In this document: piece by piece, positions 1 to 7,036 of the stretch
Layout of the letters: each line of letters starts with the position of its first letter
Position numbering within the stretch: the stretch's first letter is position 1
The notes under the pieces: generated by a model
Told to the model about the DNA's origin: nothing
Database searches by the model: none
Seen by the model: only the letters and a program-made list of their open reading frames with translations
Program-made: the position numbers and the translations under genes
Source of the DNA: JAWXCM01 sp034408745
GTDB lineage: Bacteria > Acidobacteriota > Terriglobia > Bryobacterales > Bryobacteraceae
Reading direction: 5' to 3'
Assembly: GCA_034408745.1 (NCBI GenBank)
Contig: JAWXCM010000282.1
Coordinates: 1 to 16,126 of the forward strand
DNA length: 16,126 bases

Positions 1-819
1 CCGCAACTCGCGTTTGACCGTTTGTTCCGGAATAACCGATCGCCGGTGGTGTCGAGCGTGAATCCGAAGGACCCCTCGTTGCTGGCGGCGCTGCAGCGCG
101 ACGAGACCAGCGTGCTGGACCTGGTTATGGAGCGCGCAAAGGACCTGAAGCGAGCCGGCAGCGCATCGGACCGCGTGCGGCTGGACGAGTACTTCGAATC
201 TGTGCGCAGCGTGGAACAGCGTCTGGAAGCGACTATGCGTCCGCAGAAGCGTTGGATCAATGAAGGCAAGTTCCCGCTGGAGCGCCCGGGCGCGGGTATC
301 CCGCAGAGCCATGCCGAGCACGTGAAGCTGATGCTGGACATCTTTATCCTGGCGTTCTGGACGGACAGCACGCGGATCGGCACGTTCATGTTTGGCGACG
401 CGCAGTCGCCGATGGACTACTCGTTCCTCGAAGGGGTTCGTGGCAATTTCCACGGGCTTTCGCATCACGGCCACGACGTCGCCACCGAGACGATGTACGG
501 CAAGATCATCGACTGGAATATCGAGCAACTGGCGTATTTCCTTGGCCGCATCAAGGGCCTGGATGAGGGCGGCTCGTCACTGCTGGACAATTCGATGATC
601 ATGTTTGGCGGCACGCTGAAGGACGGCAACTCGCACTCCGTGGAGGATCTGCCGATCCTGCTGGCAGGCAAGGGCAAGGGCACGCTTCGGCCGGGCCGCA
701 GGGTGCGGGCTCCGGAGCACACTCCTATCTGCAACCTGTATGTGGAGATGCTGCGGCGCATGGGGCTTGAAGAGAAGTCGTTCGGCGACAGCACTGGGCC
801 GCTTCAGGGGCTCGCCTGA
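1..819 (+). CDS. DUF1552 domain protein, C-terminal part (5' end outside window)
   Basis: The reading frame is open from the first base, so the gene begins upstream; 272 residues are visible against roughly 430-450 usual for DUF1552 proteins. The TTG at base 22 is an internal codon rather than the start, since family-like sequence (QLAFDRLF) precedes it. Recognisable DUF1552 stretches are a helical segment around SVRSVEQRLE, then HAEHVKLMLDIFILAFW, then GTFMFGD, and near the end LLDNSMIMFGGTLKDGNSH followed by DLPILLAG. The family is related in style to DUF1501 (sulfatase/alkaline-phosphatase-like fold) and usually carries a twin-arginine export signal, which would lie outside this window. 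Its biochemical role is unknown. It is normally encoded beside a DUF1592-type cytochrome gene, as here, where the next gene starts 3 bases after the stop. That pairing supports co-transcription and a shared extracytoplasmic job. Confidence 0.88.
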   Translation, partial: PQLAFDRLFRNNRSPVVSSVNPKDPSLLAALQRDETSVLDLVMERAKDLKRAGSASDRVRLDEYFESVRSVEQRLEATMRPQKRWINEGKFPLERPGAGIPQSHAEHVKLMLDIFILAFWTDSTRIGTFMFGDAQSPMDYSFLEGVRGNFHGLSHHGHDVATETMYGKIIDWNIEQLAYFLGRIKGLDEGGSSLLDNSMIMFGGTLKDGNSHSVEDLPILLAGKGKGTLRPGRRVRAPEHTPICNLYVEMLRRMGLEEKSFGDSTGPLQGLA

Positions 820-822
820 TTT

Positions 823-3138
823 ATGCGCGGTTGTTTTGTATTGCTCGCGATGGCCGCTGTTGGGCTGGCGGCGGATCCGGCGCAGGAGTTTACCTCCAAC
901 GTCAAGCCACTGCTGCTGCAGAACTGTGCGGCCTGTCATAACCCCGCGGCTGCGGGTGGTCCCGCTCCGTTCCTGAAGGCCGCTAATGTGGCCGATATGG
1001 ACAAGAGCCGCGGGCTTTGGCGGAACGTCGCCACGCAGCTTCGGAACCGCACCATGCCGCCACGCGATTCGAAGCTGGCTGAAGAGGATCGCATTCGGAT
1101 TGCTGCGTGGATTGAAGGGCAACTTCGTTCGACGGCCTGCAATACGGGTGACTTTGCCGGTCCCGCCGTGACGCGCCGACTCAACCGGCGCGAGTATCAC
1201 AACACGATTCGTGACCTGCTCGGCGTGGACTATGAAGTGACCGCGATACTCCCGGCCGACGGCACGGGGGGCGCGGGCTTCGACACCAATGGCGAGACGT
1301 TGTACATTCCGGCGTTGCTGCTGGAACGCTACATGGAAGCGGCGCAGCAGATTCTGGACCGCGTGATTGTAACGCCTCCGGTCAACAAGACTTTCGACCT
1401 GCAGTCGCCTGTCTCGATCCCGATTTATCTGGAAGGCCCCTACGACCTTACGGCGTCGTATGAATCGCCCAGGGAAACCGAGGTGCGGCTTGCCGTCAAG
1501 GTGGACGGCGCCGAGGTGGGCTCGTTTGCAAAGTACATTCGACGCATCAACAGCGCGAGGCCAATCCCGGGTCCGGCGATTGTTCGTATGCAGGTGAATC
1601 TGAACCGCGGCACCCACACGCTGAGTCTGGAGCCTGCGGCTACCGCTGAGGGCCTGAAGCTGGTCAGCCTGACGGTGTCGCAGCGATCGGAGGCGCCATC
1701 TCCGGAGAAGCGTGCCTCGCACTACCGGCTGTTTGGACTGGAGCCTTATGAGCAGCCTGGGCAGGCCAGGAAGGCCGCACAGCGAATGCTGGAGTCGTTT
1801 CTGCCGAAGGCGTTTCGACGGCCTCTGCAGGCAGGCGAAGTGGATCGATTCCTGGCTATGTATGATCGCGCGGCAGGGCGCGGCGACCCCTTTGAAGAAC
1901 GCATGAAGCTGGTGTTGCGTACCGTTCTGGTGTGGCCCGACTTCCTGTTTCGCATCGAATCGAAGCATAACGAGCCGGGTATTTATCCGCTCTCGCAGCA
2001 TGAGCTGGCAACGCGGCTTTCGTATTTCCTTTGGGCGACGTCGCCCGATGAGAAGCTGCTGCGGCTGGCTGAGGACGGACGGCTGCAGGACGCGAAGGTG
2101 TTGACTGAGCAGGTGGACAGGATGCTCGACGACCCGCGGTCGCGCAAGTTCTACAACAGCTTCATGGGGCAGTGGCTGGGCACGCAGGATGTTGGCGGCC
2201 GGGTGGTTCCGCTGCTGACCGAACTGCAGTCGTATTACACGCCCGACACCGCGGCCGACCTTCGGGCGCAGCCGGTGCTGTTGCTGGACAGGATCGTCGG
2301 GGAGAATCGTAGTCTGCTGGAGTTGCTGACGGCCGACTACACGCATCTGACGAAGCGGCTCGCGAAGTTCTACCAGATGGATGAAAAGGGGCTCATCGAC
2401 GCGGAGTTTCGTCTTGTCCAGTGGCCGGATAACAAGCGTGCGGGTTTGCTGGGACTTGGTGGCGTGCTTGCGTTGACGTCGCGGTACAAGGAGACCAGCC
2501 CGGTGCTTCGTGGTGCGTGGGCTCTGGACACTCTGCTGGGGACTCCGGTTCCTCCGCCTCCGCCCGATGTGCCGGAACTGAAGAACGACGGTCCGGCGAA
2601 GAAGACGTCGATGCGCGAGAAACTGGCGGCACATCGGGCGAATCCAACGTGCTCGGCATGTCACCGGTTGATGGACCCGATTGGGTTCGGACTCGAGAAT
2701 TTCGACTGGATGGGCCGGTGGCGCGACAAACAGGATAACGGCTCTCCTGTGGATGCGGATGGCGAACTACCGTCAGGCGAGAAGTTCACTACGCCTCAGG
2801 AACTGCGTACGGCACTGATGAGCCGTAAGAGCGAGTTCGTTGGCAACCTCACCGCACGCATGATGGGCTATGCGCTGGGGCGCAGCCTGCAGGATGGCGA
2901 TGACTGCACGGTGCAGCGCATTGCGCAGGCGCTGGAGAAAGACGGCTATCGCGGCCGCACACTGATTCGTGAGATCGTGCTGAGTCTGCCGTTCCGGAAT
3001 ACGCAGGGTGGTGCGTCTGTGCAGAGCGAGCCCACATTGTCGAAGAGGCCGCTGTCGATCTCCGAGATCAATGCGCGCAAACAGGATGCTTCCAGCCACA
3101 ACAATCTGGTGAAGGACAAGGTGGTACCGAAGCGTTGA
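823..3138 (+). CDS. DUF1587/DUF1595/DUF1592/DUF1588/DUF1585 planctomycete-cytochrome-type protein
   Basis: The product has 771 residues. It opens with a signal peptide (residues 1-17, ending GLAA). A c-type haem motif CAACH follows at residues 35-39 (PSCyt-like module). DUF1587 starts near residue 118 (RRLNRREY, then RDLLGVD), and a beta-sandwich, possibly carbohydrate-binding, covers about 190-285. DUF1595 spans about 300-370 (FLPKAFRRPL, PDFLFRIE), DUF1592 about 388-520 (LATRLSYFLWA), DUF1588 about 540-630 (SRYKETSPVLRGAW) and DUF1585 about 667-740 (MMGYALGRSL). A second haem-type motif CSACH lies at 610-614 inside DUF1588 and is followed by RLMDPIGFGLENFD, the usual hallmark. The protein is probably periplasmic and binds haem; its substrate is unknown. 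It follows the DUF1552 gene by 3 bases and overlaps the PQQ dehydrogenase gene by 4 bases, so the three are likely one operon. All expected domains are present. Confidence 0.93.
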   Translation: MRGCFVLLAMAAVGLAADPAQEFTSNVKPLLLQNCAACHNPAAAGGPAPFLKAANVADMDKSRGLWRNVATQLRNRTMPPRDSKLAEEDRIRIAAWIEGQLRSTACNTGDFAGPAVTRRLNRREYHNTIRDLLGVDYEVTAILPADGTGGAGFDTNGETLYIPALLLERYMEAAQQILDRVIVTPPVNKTFDLQSPVSIPIYLEGPYDLTASYESPRETEVRLAVKVDGAEVGSFAKYIRRINSARPIPGPAIVRMQVNLNRGTHTLSLEPAATAEGLKLVSLTVSQRSEAPSPEKRASHYRLFGLEPYEQPGQARKAAQRMLESFLPKAFRRPLQAGEVDRFLAMYDRAAGRGDPFEERMKLVLRTVLVWPDFLFRIESKHNEPGIYPLSQHELATRLSYFLWATSPDEKLLRLAEDGRLQDAKVLTEQVDRMLDDPRSRKFYNSFMGQWLGTQDVGGRVVPLLTELQSYYTPDTAADLRAQPVLLLDRIVGENRSLLELLTADYTHLTKRLAKFYQMDEKGLIDAEFRLVQWPDNKRAGLLGLGGVLALTSRYKETSPVLRGAWALDTLLGTPVPPPPPDVPELKNDGPAKKTSMREKLAAHRANPTCSACHRLMDPIGFGLENFDWMGRWRDKQDNGSPVDADGELPSGEKFTTPQELRTALMSRKSEFVGNLTARMMGYALGRSLQDGDDCTVQRIAQALEKDGYRGRTLIREIVLSLPFRNTQGGASVQSEPTLSKRPLSISEINARKQDASSHNNLVKDKVVPKR

Positions 3139-5234
3139 GAGTGACCTTGCTGGTTGCGGCGCTGGCGGTGTTACCCGCGGCTGCACAGAATGACTGGCCT
3201 GCTTTCGGCCGTGATGCGGGTGCGAGTCGCTTCTCTCCTCTGAAGCAGATTACGCCCCGCAACGTCGACAGGCTGCAGCGTGCGTGGACCTTTCACACGG
3301 GCAAGCCTGGATCGGAAGCTGTGCCGATTGTTGTTGGCGGCGTAATGTACCTCGCCGCGCCCAACGGGCTGTTTGCGATCGAGCCGGAGACTGGCAAGCA
3401 ACTCTGGCACTACGAAGCCACACAGGTGGCGCTGCGCGGGTTGGCATTCTGGCCCGGCGACAAGTCGACGCATCCTCGTGTGTTCGCTGGCGTGAAGGGC
3501 GGCATGATCGCTCTGGATGCTGTGACCGGCAAGCCGGCGCAGGGCTTCGCCAATGAGGGCTTGCTGGATCTGGCGAAGGGTGTTTCGGACGGACTGACGA
3601 ATGCTCGTATCTCGCTGCAATCGCCAGCTAGTGTTTACAAGAATCTGATCATTACGGGAAGTTCGAATGGCGAGGGCTCGCCGACTGTTGGCGCTTACGG
3701 GGATATTCGCGCGTGGGATGCGTACACGGGCAAACTGGTGTGGACGTTTCACACGGTGCCGCGTCCGGGCGAGCCGGGCTACGAGACCTGGCCTGAGGGT
3801 GCGTGGAAGAATCGCTCCGGCACGAATGCATGGGGCTTCCTGACGGTGGATACAGAGCGGGGGATATTGTACGTGCCGCTTGGGTCGCCGACGTCGGATT
3901 TTTACGGCGCGGACCGGCATGGTAACAATCTTTACGGAAATTCGCTGGTTGCTTTGGATGTCGCCACGGGGAAACTGAAGTGGTTCCAGCAACTGGTGCA
4001 TCACGATTTATGGGATTTCGATCCTGCTGCCGCGCCGATTCTTTTCGATGCGGTTCGGGATGGCCGGAAAGTGCCAGGGGTGGCGCAGATCACCAAGCCT
4101 GGCTTGCTGTTTGCGTTCGACCGGGTGACGGGCAGGCCGCTGTATGGAATGGAGGAACGGTCGGTTCCACAGACAACGGTGCCGGGTGAGAAGACGTCGC
4201 CGACGCAGCCATTTCCGGTAAAGCCGCCGCCTTTGTCGCGAGTTACGTTTGGGCCGGACGATTTGTACAACCGGACTCCGGAACATGCGGCGTTCTGCCG
4301 GGATTTATTTGAAAAGAATTCGATGAAACCGAGTCCGCTCTACACGCCATTCGGGCTGGAAGGCAACACGCTGATGTTCCCGAGCACGCTGGGTGGTGGC
4401 GGATGGGGCGGCCTTTCGTCGGACCCTGAGCTGGGACTGCTGTTCACCAATGTGAACAACCTGGGTCAGTGGGGGCACATGGAGAAGAGCACCGATCCGA
4501 AGACGGGCGAGGTGACGTATAAACGCACGTCGGCCTATGGGACATACGCGCGGTTCTGGGATCGGGACTCGCGGATTCCGTGTTCGAATCCTCCATTTGG
4601 CGAAATGGTGGCGGTGAGTGTGAAGACTGGTGATATTGCGTGGCGCTCGCCTCTGGGCACGATGCCGCAACTGGAGGCTCGTGGCATTTACAACACAGGC
4701 GCTCCGAATATCGGCGGCAGTATTGCTACTGGCGGCGGGCTGGTGTTTATCGCGGCTACGAATGACAGCCGTTTTCGCGCGTTCGAGTCGAAATCCGGGC
4801 ACCTGGTTTGGGAGCAGCCGATCGATGCGAATGGCCATACAATTCCGATCACCTACCTGGGTAAGGATGGCAAACAGTATGTTGCGATCATGGCTGGGAA
4901 CGGGGGCGGTTTTTTTGGAGGCACACCGAGCGATACGCTGGTTGCGTTTGCTCTGGGAGACCGGAAGATCGAACCTATTGCTCCGGTTGTGACTCCGAAG
5001 GCGTTAGAGGCTTCGGAGCCATCCCGGCCGGCCGTGGTTCGTGGGCCGGTCCCGGAACTCGTGCAGCGAGCCTGTGGGCGCACGTGCCACAACATCGGAG
5101 TAGTGACTGGTGTGCGGCGGGATCGGGCAGCCTGGGCGGCGATGGTCGACAGCATGGTGGCTCGCGGGGCTCGCGCCAGCGAGGCTGAGAAGAAGCAGAT
5201 CCTCGACTACCTGATTGCTCAGGTTGGCAAGTAA
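3135..5234 (+). CDS. Secreted PQQ-dependent dehydrogenase (quinoprotein) with C-terminal haem-motif domain
   Basis: This is a quinoprotein alcohol/glucose dehydrogenase-type beta-propeller of 699 residues. A short signal peptide (about 1-18, ending PAAAQ) precedes NDWPAFGRDAGASRFSPL, the usual first blade. Propeller blades show repeated tryptophan-docking-like strands (GKQLWHYE, GKLVWTFHT, GKLKWFQQL, GDIAWRSPLG, GHLVWEQPI). HHDLWDFD at residues 289-296 is the conserved active-site region of membrane glucose-dehydrogenase-like members. A tail from about residue 630 resembles a fused cytochrome c domain (VQRACGRTCH, then DSMVARGA and ILDYLIAQVG). Its haem motif is C647-GRT-C651-H652, that is CX3CH rather than CX2CH. 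The substrate cannot be read from sequence. The start is a TTG sharing bases with the previous stop (4-base overlap); a GTG two codons later (3141) is equally possible. Expected location is the periplasm, passing electrons to the fused or neighbouring cytochrome domains. Confidence 0.9.
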   Translation: MRVTLLVAALAVLPAAAQNDWPAFGRDAGASRFSPLKQITPRNVDRLQRAWTFHTGKPGSEAVPIVVGGVMYLAAPNGLFAIEPETGKQLWHYEATQVALRGLAFWPGDKSTHPRVFAGVKGGMIALDAVTGKPAQGFANEGLLDLAKGVSDGLTNARISLQSPASVYKNLIITGSSNGEGSPTVGAYGDIRAWDAYTGKLVWTFHTVPRPGEPGYETWPEGAWKNRSGTNAWGFLTVDTERGILYVPLGSPTSDFYGADRHGNNLYGNSLVALDVATGKLKWFQQLVHHDLWDFDPAAAPILFDAVRDGRKVPGVAQITKPGLLFAFDRVTGRPLYGMEERSVPQTTVPGEKTSPTQPFPVKPPPLSRVTFGPDDLYNRTPEHAAFCRDLFEKNSMKPSPLYTPFGLEGNTLMFPSTLGGGGWGGLSSDPELGLLFTNVNNLGQWGHMEKSTDPKTGEVTYKRTSAYGTYARFWDRDSRIPCSNPPFGEMVAVSVKTGDIAWRSPLGTMPQLEARGIYNTGAPNIGGSIATGGGLVFIAATNDSRFRAFESKSGHLVWEQPIDANGHTIPITYLGKDGKQYVAIMAGNGGGFFGGTPSDTLVAFALGDRKIEPIAPVVTPKALEASEPSRPAVVRGPVPELVQRACGRTCHNIGVVTGVRRDRAAWAAMVDSMVARGARASEAEKKQILDYLIAQVGK

Positions 5235-6064
5235 GGGCTCAGCCCCGGCCCGGGATGTAACTCGCCGCACTCAGCCCAACCGCCTTGATCAGAAATGGTG
5301 CGTCTCCGATGCGGCACGGGCACACAGTCCACTGGTGACAGGGCCGCTGTGGAGGCCAACGACAATCGGCAGACCCTCCCACGCCGGGCGTTTGTCCGCT
5401 GTGAGGCGAGGTGCGACGGAGTGGGGGAAGTTGCGGACGAGTCGTAGCTGGCGGCGGTGTGGAGTGGCACGTACTGAAGCCGGATACCTTCGCGAATGAC
5501 GTGCAGGAAGGGATGGGGTTCCAGGGTCCCGGCCCGCTTGAAGTGGCTGGATACATATTTCACACGCCCGACAATACATGGGCTGTAGAGGACAGTGATT
5601 TCAGCGACACGCCAGCTTTGATCGGTGATGGGCTCCACCGCCTCTGCGTGTGCGCTTCGGGAAGCCGCGGCGCTTCCGAAGCCTCCGGAGAATTCCCGGA
5701 GCCACGCCACGGTCCGATCCGCAGCGTGCAGAACGCAATTACGCAGCTTCTCAATGTCCTCAATTATTCGAATGACGGATCGTCGCAGGTGGTTTGCCAG
5801 TTGGGGTCCCAGATACGAATGAACAAACCGTATCACGACTGAATCGCGGCATCGCCGGCTCGACGCACCGGGCACGCGGCTTCGTGCACTCCCAGCGGTC
5901 CTTTTGCCGGGCGTCGGCTGCGCTCTGCCACTGCATGCTGGCTGGCGTGGCGGCACCGCTGGCGCAGAGCGCTTTGCTGGCGAAGAGCGCTCGCCGGTGG
6001 TCGACTACGAACCCCAGGGCGCCGCGTTCCAACTCACCGGTCCTGATGTTAACTGTCGGGGAAG
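5235..6064. other. 830-base stretch without a supported gene
   Basis: Long open frames exist on both strands (5411-5842 on +, 5219-5956 on -), but neither has a domain that I recognise, a convincing ribosome-binding site or clear coding character, and they overlap each other. The minus-strand frame runs into the end of the PQQ dehydrogenase gene. No tRNA, repeat array or terminator was recognised. The stretch could be decayed coding or mobile-element sequence between the metabolic operon and the toxin-antitoxin module. A pair of imperfect direct repeats lies at its right edge (6048-6074). Confidence 0.4.
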
Positions 6065-6415
6065 TTAAATGTCGAGGGCGAACCTGAGGGCGTTGTTAAT
6101 ACCGATGACGGCGCTCTTTGACAAACGGCCCCACTTCTCAAAGAGGCGGGACTCATCCACGGTCCGGATTTGAAGGGCGTTTGCGATGCTGTCTTTTTTG
6201 AGACCACCATCCCCAGCTTTTAATTGAACCAGAAACGGCAGTTTTGGTTCTTTCCCGTCTGCGTCTGAAACTGGAACAATTACGACGACTTGAGCGCGGG
6301 AGGCGACGTTTGTCCTGACCACTACGCACGGTCTGGTCTTGGCCTGTTCTCTGCCGACTGTGGGATCCAAACCTACAAGAACGATATCGCCACGACGGCA
6401 GTCTTTTCCCTGCAT
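6065..6415 (-). CDS. mazF: MazF/PemK-type endoribonuclease toxin
   Basis: The product has 116 residues, the usual size for a MazF toxin, a ribosome-independent mRNA interferase that arrests translation when its antitoxin is lost. Visible family features are RRGDIVLVGLDPTVG at residues 7-21, then REQAKTRPCVVVRTN at about 22-36 with the conserved Arg28-Pro29, then a beta-strand ending IVPVSD, and a C-terminal ALQIRTVDESRL segment, the typical MazF helix-turn region. The ATG overlaps the antitoxin stop codon by one base (TGATG) and has no strong ribosome-binding site of its own. Its translation is therefore probably coupled to the antitoxin, which keeps toxin below antitoxin. The call is confident for the family; the cleavage site preference cannot be read from sequence. 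Confidence 0.92.
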   Translation of the reverse strand: MQGKDCRRGDIVLVGLDPTVGREQAKTRPCVVVRTNVASRAQVVVIVPVSDADGKEPKLPFLVQLKAGDGGLKKDSIANALQIRTVDESRLFEKWGRLSKSAVIGINNALRFALDI

Positions 6416-6663
6416 CAGAAGTTTTCAGCGTCTACGTGCTGAAACTCCTCGCAGAGGGCGCGCTCCCTGTCGCCGTACACTTCAAAATACTCACCGATCT
6501 GCTGCCTGAGACTGGCGCGCTCGCGGCGGCGCAAAAACTGTTCCATCGCCTTTCGCATCAGAGCGCTGCGAGACAAGCCCAGTTCTTTTTCTGCCGCAAC
6601 CGTCCGCTCAAACAACGGCGCCGGGAAGTCCGCTATTACTTTCTTCTGGGTTAACGTAGACAT
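6415..6663 (-). CDS. Ribbon-helix-helix antitoxin (MazE-like partner of the MazF toxin)
   Basis: I place the start at the ATG at 6663, giving 82 residues. The frame stays open for 45 codons upstream, but an excellent Shine-Dalgarno sequence sits 5 bases before this ATG and the upstream part contains the promoter. The N-terminal half reads as a ribbon-helix-helix DNA-binding domain: strand KVIADFP (about 8-14), a first helix LFERTVAAEKELG, and a second helix SRSALMRKAMEQFLRRR (about 31-47). The acidic C-terminal part (GEYFEVYGDRERALCEEFQHVDAEN) is of the kind that wraps the toxin. In such modules the antitoxin, alone or with toxin, binds its own promoter and represses it. Gene order (antitoxin first) and the 1-base overlap with mazF fit a classic type II module. 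Confidence 0.85.
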   Translation of the reverse strand: MSTLTQKKVIADFPAPLFERTVAAEKELGLSRSALMRKAMEQFLRRRERASLRQQIGEYFEVYGDRERALCEEFQHVDAENF

Positions 6664-6668
6664 CCAAA

Positions 6669-6678
6669 CCCTCCCTCC
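6669..6678 (-). promoter_or_regulatory. Ribosome-binding site of the antitoxin gene
   Basis: On the minus strand GGAGGGAGGG lies 5 bases before the ATG at 6663. It is by far the strongest Shine-Dalgarno in this interval and decides the antitoxin start over the longer open frame. Confidence 0.8.
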
Positions 6679-6733
6679 GGCAGCACTGATTGCCAGTTCC
6701 ACCACCTGCACCCCTTTGCCAACGACACCATTA

Positions 6734-6743
6734 CTAATATTAG
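6734..6743. promoter_or_regulatory. Palindrome over the -10 box, candidate antitoxin operator
   Basis: CTAATATTAG is a perfect 10-base palindrome that contains the -10 hexamer of the toxin-antitoxin promoter. Ribbon-helix-helix antitoxins bind short palindromes as dimers, and binding here would block RNA polymerase. The operator role is inferred from position and symmetry. Confidence 0.45.
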
Positions 6744-6765
6744 AGCTAGTATAGATTCTTGTAAA
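6737..6765 (-). promoter_or_regulatory. Sigma-70-type promoter of the toxin-antitoxin operon
   Basis: Read on the minus strand, TTTACA (6765-6760) is followed after exactly 17 bases by TAATAT (6742-6737). Both match housekeeping consensus at five of six positions with ideal spacing. Transcription would start near 6730, leaving a leader of about 65 bases before the antitoxin ATG. The interval is strikingly AT-rich for this GC-rich DNA, as expected for a real promoter. Confidence 0.6.
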
Positions 6766-6846
6766 GCTTCTATTCTCGCAATGAGTTTGATGTGGCAATA
6801 CGTTAGCTATTACAGATGGCCCGCTCGATGCGTGAGCCCTGCGACA

Positions 6847-7036
6847 TCAATCAGATTCGTTAAATAAGACATAGCTGTTGGCGTGCTGCCCGTTGCGCAG
6901 AACTGGATCGGTCTGGACAACAGCCGGGGTGACCTTCGGAGCGTCCTTTTCGTAAAGGCGTCGCGGCGTACCCCGTCAGGGAAGCGCTTCATCGTGACGG
7001 GGCGGCTGTGCAGATGAGGCGCCTGACTTTGGCCAT
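6847..7036 (-). pseudogene. ligD: Remnant of ligD (polymerase domain of the NHEJ DNA ligase D)
   Basis: The remnant starts at an ATG (7036) that overlaps the stop of the upstream ku copy (TGATG), giving MAKV, the usual LigD polymerase-domain opening. It then jumps straight to PHLHSRPVTMKRFPDGV at 7019-6969, so roughly 40 residues between are missing and the two parts are in different frames. After RRDAF the frame shifts again. Deleting one T from a TTTT run explains it, and the next frame continues YEKDAPKVTPAVVQTDPV and then SYVLFNESD before a stop. RPVTMKRFPDGV, EKDAP and YVLFN are landmarks of the archaeo-eukaryotic-primase-type LigD polymerase. The active-site and ligase portions are absent. 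The stub cannot make a working enzyme; any ligase partner for Ku must be elsewhere in the genome. Confidence 0.78.

Noticed and set aside
577..2664. 695-codon open frame on the minus strand opposite the DUF1592 gene
   Set aside because: It is antisense to a gene with all family domains and has arginine/histidine-rich low-information sequence typical of the complement of GC-rich coding DNA.
5219..5956. 245-codon minus-strand frame (and the 143-codon plus frame at 5411-5842) as a real gene
   Set aside because: Neither has a recognised domain or ribosome-binding site, they overlap each other, and the minus frame runs into the PQQ dehydrogenase gene.
6415..6798. Antitoxin reading frame starting at 6798
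   Set aside because: The extra 45 codons span the promoter and leader, lack ribbon-helix-helix homology, and a much better ribosome-binding site precedes the ATG at 6663.
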